This document shows, piece by piece, positions 50,767 through 58,967 of a DNA stretch of 64,000 nt. The stretch is from NCBI RefSeq assembly GCF_014654785.1, contig NZ_BNBD01000001.1:1-64000 (forward strand), read 5' to 3'. The stretch's first letter is position 1. Each line of letters starts with the position of its first letter. Position numbers and translations under genes: made by a program. The notes beneath the pieces are model-generated. The model was not told where the DNA came from. It worked only from the letters and a program-made list of their open reading frames with translations, and did no database searches. Source of the stretch: Streptomyces mashuensis. GTDB lineage: Bacteria; Actinomycetota; Actinomycetes; Streptomycetales; Streptomycetaceae.

Positions 50767-51705
50767 GTGAGAAACGCAGCTCCCGCACCCAGGGTCATCG
50801 CCGTCGTCGGCGCCACCGCCGCCGGCAAGTCCGACCTCGGCGTCGCCCTCGCCCGGCACCTGGGCGGCGATGTCATCAACGCCGACTCCATGCAGCTCTA
50901 CCGCGGCATGGACATCGGCACCGCCAAGCTCACGGCGGCCGAGCGGCAGGGGGTCCCGCACCACCTGCTCGACATCTGGGACGTGACGGTGACCGCCAGC
51001 GTCGCCGAGTACCAGCGGCTGGCCCGCGCGGAGATCGACCGGCTGCTGGAGCGCGGGCGCGTACCGATCCTGGTGGGGGGCTCCGGCCTCTACATCAAGG
51101 GCACCATCGACGCCATGGACTTCCCCGGCACCGACCCGGCCGTCCGCGCGCGGCTGGAGGCCGAGCTCGAGGAACAGGGCCCCGGCGCCCTGCACGCCCG
51201 GCTCGCCGCCGCCGACCCGGCCGCCGCCCACGCCATCCTGCCGGGCAACGGGCGCCGCATCGTGCGCGCGCTGGAGGTCATCGAACTGACCGGCCGTCCC
51301 TTCACCGCCAACCTGCCCGGCGAGGAACCCGTCTACGACACGCTGCAGATCGGCGTGGACGTGGAGCGCCCGGAGCTGGACGAGCGCATCACCACGCGCG
51401 TGGACCGCATGTGGGAGGCCGGGCTCGTGGACGAGGTCCGCGCGCTGGAGCGCGAGGGCCTGCGCGAGGGGCGCACCGCCTCGCGCGCGCTGGGCTACCA
51501 GCAGGTGCTCTCCTTCCTGGCGGGGGAGTGCAGCGAGGACGAGGCGCGCGCCGAGACCGTGCGCGCCACCAAGCGGTTCGCACGCCGTCAGGACTCCTGG
51601 TTCCGCAGGGATTCGCGTGTCCACTGGCTGAGCGGCGCGGCCGCCGACCGGGCGGAACTCCCCGGGCGAGCGCTGGCGTTGGTCGAACGGGCGGTTACAG
51701 CCTGA
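50767..51705 (+). CDS. miaA: tRNA dimethylallyltransferase MiaA
   Basis: The 312-residue enzyme adds dimethylallyl to A37 of tRNA, the step before MiaB. The P-loop is GATAAGKS (15-22). Other family blocks are INADSMQLYRGMDIGTAKLT, VPHHLLDIWD, VGGSGLYIKGTIDAMDFPGTD, SRALGYQQVLSFLAGE and TKRFARRQDSWFRRD. GTG 50767 begins the conserved sequence and lies downstream of GGGAGA. Confidence 0.96.
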   Translation: MRNAAPAPRVIAVVGATAAGKSDLGVALARHLGGDVINADSMQLYRGMDIGTAKLTAAERQGVPHHLLDIWDVTVTASVAEYQRLARAEIDRLLERGRVPILVGGSGLYIKGTIDAMDFPGTDPAVRARLEAELEEQGPGALHARLAAADPAAAHAILPGNGRRIVRALEVIELTGRPFTANLPGEEPVYDTLQIGVDVERPELDERITTRVDRMWEAGLVDEVRALEREGLREGRTASRALGYQQVLSFLAGECSEDEARAETVRATKRFARRQDSWFRRDSRVHWLSGAAADRAELPGRALALVERAVTA

Positions 51706-51806
51706 TCACGTGATGGCATCGGGACGCCCCGCGCGCCCTGCGCGCCTGCTCCGACGTGCCATCATCGAGCTTCGATCGAGCCGTGAAGTCCGAGTTGGGA
51801 GGGCGC

Positions 51807-52289
51807 GTGGCGATGGAGGCCGGCCCTCGTGACCGACAGCAGCGGCCGCCGCGCGGGGGACCCCTCCCGGCGACGGCCGGGGGCGACCCGGAGACGCTGA
51901 CACCGGACGGCCCGGAGGACACCGCGGACGAGGTGACCGGCGGCACGGCCCCGGCGTCCTTCCGCGAGCTCCGTCCGCCGCGCCGGTTGCGCGCCTGGCA
52001 GCTCGCTCCGATTGTCATGCTCGCCGCGATCGGGTCGCTGATGTTCGCCTTCCCGCTCGCCTTCGAGTTCGGCGACGGCGGCCCCGTGGTGGCCATGCTG
52101 GGCCTGCTGCTCAGCTGCTGCGCCGCCGGCTGGGGCGTGATGGCCGCCCGCCGGGTCGGCTACACGTGGCCGGGGCTCCCGCCGCGCGGCTCGGGCCGCC
52201 GGCCCGACTGGCGATACGTCGCCGCGTACACCGTCCTCGTCGCCCTGCTCGCCGTGCTGGCCGTCTGGCGGGTGGCCCGGCTCCGCTGA
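51807..52289 (+). CDS. Membrane protein of unknown function (three predicted helices)
   Basis: The 160-residue protein has a Pro/Gly/Asp-rich cytosolic N-terminus (about 1-65) and three hydrophobic helices (about 69-86, 92-113 and 133-154). GTG 51807 follows GGGAGGG; an upstream in-frame ATG at 51756 lacks a site. It lies between miaA and dapF. No domain recognised. Confidence 0.72.
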   Translation: MAMEAGPRDRQQRPPRGGPLPATAGGDPETLTPDGPEDTADEVTGGTAPASFRELRPPRRLRAWQLAPIVMLAAIGSLMFAFPLAFEFGDGGPVVAMLGLLLSCCAAGWGVMAARRVGYTWPGLPPRGSGRRPDWRYVAAYTVLVALLAVLAVWRVARLR

Positions 52290-52358
52290 GCCCGCCGGGG
52301 CCACCGCCCTGCCCGGGGGTCGCCCGCCGCCCGCGGGAGGCCTGCGAGGGGGCACCCG

Positions 52359-52364
52359 TACCAT
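52359..52364 (+). promoter_or_regulatory. -10 element of a leaderless dapF transcript
   Basis: TACCAT ends 7 nt before GTG 52372, and the spacer CGGAGAC is too short and close to act as a ribosome-binding site. No clear -35. Confidence 0.45.
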
Positions 52365-52371
52365 CGGAGAC

Positions 52372-53262
52372 GTGAGCACCGCACCGATCGAGTTCCTCAA
52401 GGGTCACGGCACCGAGAACGACTTCGTGATCATCCCCGACCACGACGGCCGCCTCGAGCTGTCCCCTGCCGCCGTCGCCCGGCTGTGCGACCGCCGCGCC
52501 GGCCTCGGCGCCGACGGCGTGCTGCGCGTCGTGCGCTCCGCCGCGCACCCCGAGGCCCGCGCGATGGCCGGCGAGGCCGAGTGGTTCATGGACTACCGCA
52601 ACAGCGACGGCAGCGTCGCCGAGATGTGCGGCAACGGCGTCCGCGTCTTCGCCCGCTACCTCCAGCACGCCGGCCTCGTGGGGGAGGGCGACCTCGCCGT
52701 CGCCACCCGCGCGGGCATCCGCCGCGCCCACATCGCCAAGCCCGGCCCCGACGGCCAGCCCGGCGACGTCACCGTCTCCATGGGCCGCGCCGCCCTCCCC
52801 GAGGGCGAGGTGACCGTCACCGTGGACGGCCGCAGCTGGCCCGCGCGGAACGTCAACATGGGCAACCCGCACGCCGTCGCCTTCGTCGACGACCTGGCCC
52901 ACGCCGGCAAGCTGTTCGACGCCCCCGCCGTCACCCCCGCCTCCGCCTACCCCGAGGGCGTCAACGTCGAATTCGTGGTCGACCGCGGCCCCCGCCACGT
53001 CGCCCTGCGGGTACACGAGCGCGGCTCCGGCGAGACCCGCTCCTGCGGTACGGGCGCCTGCGCCGTGATGGTCGCCGCCGCCCGCCGGGACGGCGCCGAC
53101 CCCGCCGTCCTGGGCCACCCCGTCACGTACACCGTGGACGTCCTCGGCGGCCGGCTCGTCATCAGCGAGCTCCCCGACGGCACCGTCGAGATGACCGGCC
53201 CCGCGGTGATCGTCGCCGAGGGCGTCCTGGACGCCTCCTGGGCGGCCCGGGTCCTGGCCTGA
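52372..53262 (+). CDS. dapF: Diaminopimelate epimerase DapF
   Basis: The 296-residue enzyme interconverts LL- and meso-diaminopimelate for lysine and peptidoglycan (LL-DAP is used in Streptomyces walls). The two catalytic cysteines are Cys86 in EMCGNGVRVFARYL and Cys225 in RSCGTGACAVMVAA. N-terminal FLKGHGTENDFVIIPD and VNMGNPHAVAFVDD are family blocks. GTG 52372 begins the conserved sequence. Confidence 0.96.
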   Translation: MSTAPIEFLKGHGTENDFVIIPDHDGRLELSPAAVARLCDRRAGLGADGVLRVVRSAAHPEARAMAGEAEWFMDYRNSDGSVAEMCGNGVRVFARYLQHAGLVGEGDLAVATRAGIRRAHIAKPGPDGQPGDVTVSMGRAALPEGEVTVTVDGRSWPARNVNMGNPHAVAFVDDLAHAGKLFDAPAVTPASAYPEGVNVEFVVDRGPRHVALRVHERGSGETRSCGTGACAVMVAAARRDGADPAVLGHPVTYTVDVLGGRLVISELPDGTVEMTGPAVIVAEGVLDASWAARVLA

Positions 53263-53328
53263 CCGCCGGGCGCCTCCCGGCGCCCCTCCGGCCCGCCCGC
53301 CCCGGACGTCCCACGCCGCCGTCCGGTT

Positions 53329-53377
53329 CCCCCTCTCGCTCGAATGGGTGATCCGTTTCACTCTGGGCGAGAGGGGG
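53329..53377 (+). promoter_or_regulatory. Hairpin in the rshA leader
   Basis: Perfect 11-bp arms (53329-53339 with 53367-53377) enclose a 27-nt loop containing GTGATCCGTTTCAC. It lies about 85 bp upstream of the RSH start codon and may be an operator, attenuator or dapF terminator; no T-tract follows. Confidence 0.5.
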
Positions 53378-53461
53378 TGAGCAGTGCGTGATGGGGTCGG
53401 TAGCATCAAGCACCGGCTGGCGGCGCGAGCCCACCACCGGTCGACGCTGCCGGAGGTGCCC

Positions 53462-55594
53462 ATGAGCGCAGAGGCCACGAACGCCGGTGCTCCCGGCCGC
53501 AGGCGCGGCCGCCGTATCGATCTCAGACGGCTCGGGCGCGCGGCGCTGAGCGGCGCCGGCGCCCGCGGCCGGCTGCCCGATGCGATCGACCACATCGCCA
53601 AGGTCCACCGCTCCCACCACCCCGGCGCCGACCTGGACCCCCTCCGCCGCGCCTACGTCCTGGCCGAGTCCTCGCACCGCGGCCAGACCCGCAAGAGCGG
53701 CGAGCCGTACATCACGCACCCCCTCGCGGTCACCCTGATCCTCGCCGAACTGGGCGCCGAGACCACCACCTTGACCGCCTCGCTGCTGCACGACACCGTC
53801 GAGGACACCGAGGTGACCCTCGATCAGGTCCGCCGGGAGTTCGGCGAGGAGGTGCGCTTCCTGGTCGACGGCGTCACCAAACTGGAGAAGGTCGACTACG
53901 GCGCCGCCGCCGAGCCCGAGACCTTCCGCAAGATGCTCGTCGCCACCGGCAACGACGTCCGGGTGATGTCCATCAAGCTCGCCGACCGGCTGCACAACAT
54001 GCGCACGCTCGGCGTGATGCGCCGCGACAAACAGGTGCGCATCGCCCAGGTCACCCGTGACGTGCTCATCCCGCTCGCCGAACGGCTCGGCGTGCAGGCG
54101 CTCAAGACCGAGCTGGAGGACCTCGTCTTCGCCGTCCTCCACCCCGAGGAGTACGCGCGTACCCGCGACTTCGTCCTCGCCCACGCCGACCGCCCCGACC
54201 CCCTCCGGGCCACCGCCATGCGCGTGCGCGGCGTGCTGCGCGAGGCCGGCATCCCCGCCGAGGTCCAGGTGCGCCGCCGGCACTACGTCTCCGTGCACCG
54301 GGTCCGCCTCAAGAGGGGCGAGCTGACGGGCGCCGACCTCGGCCGGCTGCTGGTGCTCGTCGCCGAGGACGCCGACTGCTACGCGGTCCTCGGCGAGCTG
54401 CACACCTGCTTCACCCCGTTCATCTCGGAGTTCAAGGACTTCATCGCCGTCCCCAAGTTCAACCTCTACCAGTCGCTGCACACCGCCATCGCCGGCGAGG
54501 GCGGCCACGCCGCCGAGGTCCTCATCCGCACCCACCAGATGCACCGGGTCGCCGAGGCCGGCGTCATCGCCCTGGGCAACCCCTACGCCGCCGCCGACAC
54601 CACCGACGCCGCCGACGGCGAGCGCATCGACCCCACCCGCCCCGGCTGGCTCTCCCGGCTGCTGGAGTGGCAGCGCGCCACCCCCGACCCCGACACCTTC
54701 TGGACCTCCCTGCGCGACGAGCTCGCCCAGGACCGCGAGGTCACCGTCTTCCGCGCCGACGGCGGCACGCTCGGCCTGCCCGCCGGCTCCAGCTGCGTGG
54801 ACGCCGCCTACGCCCAGTACGGCGACGAGGCGCACCACGTCATCGGGGCGCGCGTCAACGGCCGGCTGGCGTCGCTGGGCACCGTGCTGCGCGACGGCGA
54901 CAGCCTCCAGCTGCTGATGTCCGCCGACGTCGCCTCCGGCCCCTCACCGGACTGGCTGGAGCACGCCCGGACGCCCGCGGCCCGCATCGCCATCGGCCGC
55001 TGGCTGGCCGCCCACCCGGCCCCCGATCCCGCGGCCGCCCCCGCCGAGCCGCCGCCCCCCGCCGCCCCGCCCCGGGACCTCCCCCGCGGCGGGGCGCCCG
55101 TCACCCGGGGCCCCGCGGCGGTCGTCGCCGACGGCGACGGCCCCGCCCTCGCGCACGTACGGCTGGCCCGCTGCTGCACGCCCGTGCCGCCCGACGAGGT
55201 CACCGGCTTCACCGTGCGCGGCGGCACCGTGACCGTGCACCGGGCGCACTGCCCCGCCGTCGACCGGATGGTGACCTCCGGCCGCGCGCCCGTACGCGTC
55301 CGCTGGCGCAGCCCCGATGGCGAGGGGAGCGGCGACTACCGGGTGACGCTGCGCGCCGAGTCCTTCAGCCGCCCGCGTCTGCTCGCCGACCTCACCGAGG
55401 TCATCGCCGCCGAGGGCGCCGCCGTCATCGCCGCCGCCGTCGAGCCGCCGCACGAGCAGCGCGTCCGGCACACGTACACCCTCCAGCTGGCCGACGCCGC
55501 CCGGCTGCCCGAGCTGATGCGCGCCATGCGGCGCGTCCCCGGCGTCTACGACGTGGAGCGGGCCGGGCGCCCGGTGGCCACGGCTCCCCTCTAG
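53462..55594 (+). CDS. rshA: RelA/SpoT-homologue RshA
   Basis: The 710-residue protein has an HD hydrolase domain (about 40-200) with intact motifs: SGEPYITHPLAV, LLHDTVEDTEVT and DRLHNMRTL. A synthetase-like domain (about 240-360), TGS (about 420-480) and ACT (about 635-705) follow. In the synthetase region the RxKxxYSIxxK box is degraded (VRRRHYVSVHRVRLKRGE), EVQIRT reads EVLIRT, and GIAAHW is replaced by GVIALGN. ATG 53462 follows GGAGGTG; GTG 53384 is an upstream in-frame alternative. By position it is the second Streptomyces RSH protein, beside RelA elsewhere. Hydrolysis of (p)ppGpp is the safer prediction. Confidence 0.88.
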   Translation: MSAEATNAGAPGRRRGRRIDLRRLGRAALSGAGARGRLPDAIDHIAKVHRSHHPGADLDPLRRAYVLAESSHRGQTRKSGEPYITHPLAVTLILAELGAETTTLTASLLHDTVEDTEVTLDQVRREFGEEVRFLVDGVTKLEKVDYGAAAEPETFRKMLVATGNDVRVMSIKLADRLHNMRTLGVMRRDKQVRIAQVTRDVLIPLAERLGVQALKTELEDLVFAVLHPEEYARTRDFVLAHADRPDPLRATAMRVRGVLREAGIPAEVQVRRRHYVSVHRVRLKRGELTGADLGRLLVLVAEDADCYAVLGELHTCFTPFISEFKDFIAVPKFNLYQSLHTAIAGEGGHAAEVLIRTHQMHRVAEAGVIALGNPYAAADTTDAADGERIDPTRPGWLSRLLEWQRATPDPDTFWTSLRDELAQDREVTVFRADGGTLGLPAGSSCVDAAYAQYGDEAHHVIGARVNGRLASLGTVLRDGDSLQLLMSADVASGPSPDWLEHARTPAARIAIGRWLAAHPAPDPAAAPAEPPPPAAPPRDLPRGGAPVTRGPAAVVADGDGPALAHVRLARCCTPVPPDEVTGFTVRGGTVTVHRAHCPAVDRMVTSGRAPVRVRWRSPDGEGSGDYRVTLRAESFSRPRLLADLTEVIAAEGAAVIAAAVEPPHEQRVRHTYTLQLADAARLPELMRAMRRVPGVYDVERAGRPVATAPL

Positions 55595-55734
55595 CCCGCC
55601 GGCGCCCGGCGCCCGTCACGCCGTCGCCGAGGGCGGCCGATACGACACTCGTACCATCATTCGAGACGCTCGTACGGGTGGGCCGGCGCCGCGCCGCCCA
55701 CAGGTGCCGTGCGCGCGCTGGTAGCGGTGGACCC

Positions 55735-57231
55735 ATGCCGTACTCACCCGTGCCGCACCCGTCCCCCCCGACCCGTCGGAGCGCGCTGCGGCGCCGGTAC
55801 CGGCGGGGCCGCCGGGCCGCCCTCGTGCCGGTCCTCGCCATCCTGCTGCTGGGCGCCACCCTGCCGCCCGCCCCGGTGGCCCTGGGCGTCGGCGACCGCC
55901 TCTTCCCGTACCTCGGCAACCCCGGCTACGACGTCGCCGCCTACGACATCTCCCTCACGTACCAGGCCAACGACCGCCCCCTGGACGCCGTCACCCGCAT
56001 CGTCGCCCGCGCCACCACCCGGCTCGACCGCTTCAACCTGGACTTCACCCACGGCACCGTCGGCGGCGTCGAGGTCGACGGCAGGGCCGCCCAGGTCGCC
56101 CCGGCCGGCGAGGACCTGGTCGTCACGCCCGCCCACGAGGTGCCCGCCGGCCGCTCCTTCACCGTCACCGTCCACCACACCAGCGACCCGCGCGGCGAGG
56201 GCGAGGGCGGCTGGGTGCGCACCGCCGACGGGCTGGTGATGGCCAACCAGGCGGACGCCGGCCACCGCGTCTTCCCCGGCAACGACCACCCCTCCGACAA
56301 GGCGCTGTTCACCTTCCGCGTCATCGCGCCCAAGGAGCTCACCGTGGTGGCCAACGGCCGCGCCGCCGGGCGCACCACCCGGGGCGAGACCACCACCTGG
56401 GTCTACCGCACCCTCCACCCCATGGCCACCGAGCTCGCCCAGGTCGCCATCGGCCGCTCGGCCGTCACCGAGCACACCGGCCCGCACGGCCTGAACCTGC
56501 GCGACGTCGTCCCGGAGGCCGACCGCAAGGCCCTGGAGGGCTGGACCGCCCGCACGCCCGGGCAGATCTCCTGGATGGAGGCCAGGGTCGGGCCGTACCC
56601 CTTCGAGAACTACGGGCTGCTGATCGCCGACGCCTCCACCGGCTTCGAGCTGGAGACGCAGACCCTGTCCCTGTTCGAGCGCGACCTGTTCACCCGGTCC
56701 GGCTTCCCCGAGTGGTACCTGGAGTCGGTGCAGGTGCACGAGCTGGCCCACCAGTGGTTCGGCGACTGCGTCAGCCCCCGCTCCTGGTCCGACCTGTGGC
56801 TCAACGAGGGACACGCCACCTGGTACGAGGCCCTCTACGCCGAGGCCAGGGCCGGGCGCCGGCTGGAGGACCGCATGCGCGCCGCGTACGCCCGGTCCGA
56901 CGAGTGGCGCGCCGAGGGCGGCCCGCCCGCGCAGCCCCGGGCCGCCGAGCCCGGCCGCCGGATCAGCATCTTCCGGCCGGTGGTGTACGACGGCGGCGCC
57001 CTCGTCCTGTACGCGCTGCGCAGCCACATCGGGGCGGCCGCCTTCGACCGGCTGGAGCGCACCTGGGTCCGCCGCCACCACGACGGCACGGCCACCACCG
57101 CCGACTTCGTCGCGCTGGCCTCGGAGGTCAGCGGGCACGACCAGAGCGCCTTCCTGCGCCCGTGGCTGTACGACGACAAGACGCCGCCGATGCCCGGCCA
57201 CCCCGACTGGACCACCGGGAAACCCGCGTGA
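55735..57231 (+). CDS. Exported M1-family zinc metallopeptidase
   Basis: The 498-residue protein has a basic N-terminus (TRRSALRRRYRRGRRAA) and one hydrophobic helix (about 28-46) that acts as signal peptide or anchor. The zinc site is HELAH (His335, Glu336, His339) with the third ligand Glu358 in LWLNEGHATW, the HExxH-x18-E pattern. The exopeptidase GxMEN motif is replaced by ADASTGFELETQ. It is shorter than full aminopeptidase N, lacking the C-terminal domain. ATG 55735 follows GGTGG. Confidence 0.9.
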   Translation: MPYSPVPHPSPPTRRSALRRRYRRGRRAALVPVLAILLLGATLPPAPVALGVGDRLFPYLGNPGYDVAAYDISLTYQANDRPLDAVTRIVARATTRLDRFNLDFTHGTVGGVEVDGRAAQVAPAGEDLVVTPAHEVPAGRSFTVTVHHTSDPRGEGEGGWVRTADGLVMANQADAGHRVFPGNDHPSDKALFTFRVIAPKELTVVANGRAAGRTTRGETTTWVYRTLHPMATELAQVAIGRSAVTEHTGPHGLNLRDVVPEADRKALEGWTARTPGQISWMEARVGPYPFENYGLLIADASTGFELETQTLSLFERDLFTRSGFPEWYLESVQVHELAHQWFGDCVSPRSWSDLWLNEGHATWYEALYAEARAGRRLEDRMRAAYARSDEWRAEGGPPAQPRAAEPGRRISIFRPVVYDGGALVLYALRSHIGAAAFDRLERTWVRRHHDGTATTADFVALASEVSGHDQSAFLRPWLYDDKTPPMPGHPDWTTGKPA

Positions 57232-57246
57232 CGCCTGCACCACGGC

Positions 57247-57352
57247 ATGGGACCATCGACGGGTCGGCGCGGCCGCCGGCCCCGGGAATCCACGGGGCCG
57301 CCCGGACGTTCTCGACAGCAAGAGCCGTAGTGGACGGCCCCGTGCCGGGGCC
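57247..57352 (+). promoter_or_regulatory. Possible attenuator-type leader of hflX with short reading frame
   Basis: A 27-codon frame (57247-57330) encodes an Arg/Pro-rich peptide (RRGRRPR near its start). Two hairpins share the same arms: GGCCCCG/CGGGGCC at 57278-57299 and again at 57336-57352. Arms 2 and 3 can also pair, giving alternative structures. No ribosome-binding site precedes the ATG. The reading is suggestive only. Confidence 0.35.
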
Positions 57353-57389
57353 GCCGCCGAAGGCACCGACGACGACGCAAAGGACCCCA

Positions 57390-58892
57390 TTGACCTCCTC
57401 TTCTTCCCCTTCCCAGGACCGGCAGGACCGGCAGAGCCTCCCGGAGAGCCTTCGGGCCGACGCCCTGATGGAAGAGGACGTCGCCTGGAGCCACGAGATC
57501 GACGGGGAGCGCGACGGCGACCAGTACGACCGCTCCGAGCGCGCGGCGCTGCGGCGCGTCGCCGGTCTCTCCACCGAGCTGCAGGACGTCACCGAGGTCG
57601 AGTACCGGCAGCTGCGCCTGGAGCGCGTGGTGCTCGTCGGGGTGTGGACCTCGGGCACGGTCCAGGACGCCGAGAACTCCCTCGCGGAGCTCGCCGCCCT
57701 CGCCGAGACGGCGGGCGCGCTCGTCCTCGACGGCGTGATCCAGCGCCGCGACAAGCCGGACCCGGCCACGTACATCGGCTCCGGCAAGGCGCAGGAGCTG
57801 CGCGACATCGTGCTGGAGTCCGGCGCCGACACCGTCGTCTGCGACGGTGAGCTCAGCCCCGGCCAGCTGATCCACCTCGAGGACGTCGTCAAGGTCAAGG
57901 TGGTCGACCGGACCGCCCTGATCCTCGACATCTTCGCCCAGCACGCCAAGTCCCGCGAGGGCAAGGCGCAGGTCGCGCTGGCGCAGATGCAGTACATGCT
58001 GCCGCGGCTGCGCGGCTGGGGACAGTCGCTGTCCCGGCAGATGGGTGGTGGCGGCTCCGGCTCGTCCGGCGGCGGCATGGCCACCCGAGGCCCCGGTGAG
58101 ACCAAGATCGAGACGGACCGGCGGCGGATCCGCGAGAAGATGGCGAAGCTGCGCCGGGAGATCGCGGAGATGAAGACCGGCCGCGACGTCAAGCGCCAGG
58201 AGCGCCGCCGGAACAAGGTCCCGTCGGTGGCCATCGCCGGGTACACCAACGCCGGCAAGTCCTCGCTCCTCAACCGGCTGACCGGTGCGGGCGTCCTGGT
58301 GGAGAACGCCCTGTTCGCCACCCTCGACCCGACCGTGCGCCGGGCCGAGACCCCCTCCGGCCGGGTCTACACCCTGGCCGACACGGTCGGCTTCGTCCGG
58401 CACCTGCCGCACCACCTGGTCGAGGCGTTCCGCTCGACGATGGAGGAGGTCGGCGACTCCGACCTGATCCTCCACGTCGTGGACGGCGCGCACCCGGCGC
58501 CGGAGGAGCAGCTGGCGGCCGTCCGCGAGGTGATCCGCGAGGTGGGCGCGGTCGACGTGCCCGAGATCGTCGTGGTCAACAAGGCCGACGCGGCCGACCC
58601 GCTGGTCCTCCAGCGGCTGCTGCGCGTCGAGAAGCACGCGATCGCGGTCTCCGCGCGCACCGGCCAGGGCATCGAGGAACTGCTCACCCTGATCGACACC
58701 GAGCTGCCGCGCCCGGCCGTCGAGATCGAGGCGCTCGTGCCGTACACGCAGGGCGCCCTGGTCGCCCGGACCCACACCGACGGCGAGGTGCTCTCCGAGC
58801 AGCACACCGCGGAGGGCACGCTGCTCAGGGCCCGGGTGCACGAGGAGCTGGCGGCCGAGCTCCAGCGGTACGTGCCGGCGGGGCGCGCCTGA
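57390..58892 (+). CDS. hflX: Ribosome-associated GTPase HflX
   Basis: The 500-residue GTPase splits stalled ribosomes after heat or antibiotic stress. The N-terminal HflX domain (about 75-270) includes PATYIGSGKAQEL, DELSPGQL-type DGELSPGQLIHLE and MQYMLPRLRGWGQSLSRQMGG. G-motifs are GYTNAGKSS (G1), DTVGF (G3) and NKAD (G4). TTG 57390 follows AAAGGA and gives the N-terminus MTSSSSPSQ seen in relatives from memory. A hairpin terminator follows. Confidence 0.93.
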   Translation: MTSSSSPSQDRQDRQSLPESLRADALMEEDVAWSHEIDGERDGDQYDRSERAALRRVAGLSTELQDVTEVEYRQLRLERVVLVGVWTSGTVQDAENSLAELAALAETAGALVLDGVIQRRDKPDPATYIGSGKAQELRDIVLESGADTVVCDGELSPGQLIHLEDVVKVKVVDRTALILDIFAQHAKSREGKAQVALAQMQYMLPRLRGWGQSLSRQMGGGGSGSSGGGMATRGPGETKIETDRRRIREKMAKLRREIAEMKTGRDVKRQERRRNKVPSVAIAGYTNAGKSSLLNRLTGAGVLVENALFATLDPTVRRAETPSGRVYTLADTVGFVRHLPHHLVEAFRSTMEEVGDSDLILHVVDGAHPAPEEQLAAVREVIREVGAVDVPEIVVVNKADAADPLVLQRLLRVEKHAIAVSARTGQGIEELLTLIDTELPRPAVEIEALVPYTQGALVARTHTDGEVLSEQHTAEGTLLRARVHEELAAELQRYVPAGRA

Positions 58893-58912
58893 CCGCCGCC
58901 CCACGCATGAGC

Positions 58913-58950
58913 GAAGGCCCGTTCCCGGGACGTCCCGGGAACGGGCCTTC
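58913..58950. terminator. Bidirectional hairpin between hflX and the protease gene
   Basis: An 18-bp perfect inverted repeat (58913-58930 with 58933-58950) lies between convergent genes. There is no T-tract on either side. Confidence 0.75.
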
Positions 58951-58967
58951 GGCCTTCCGAAGGGTGC

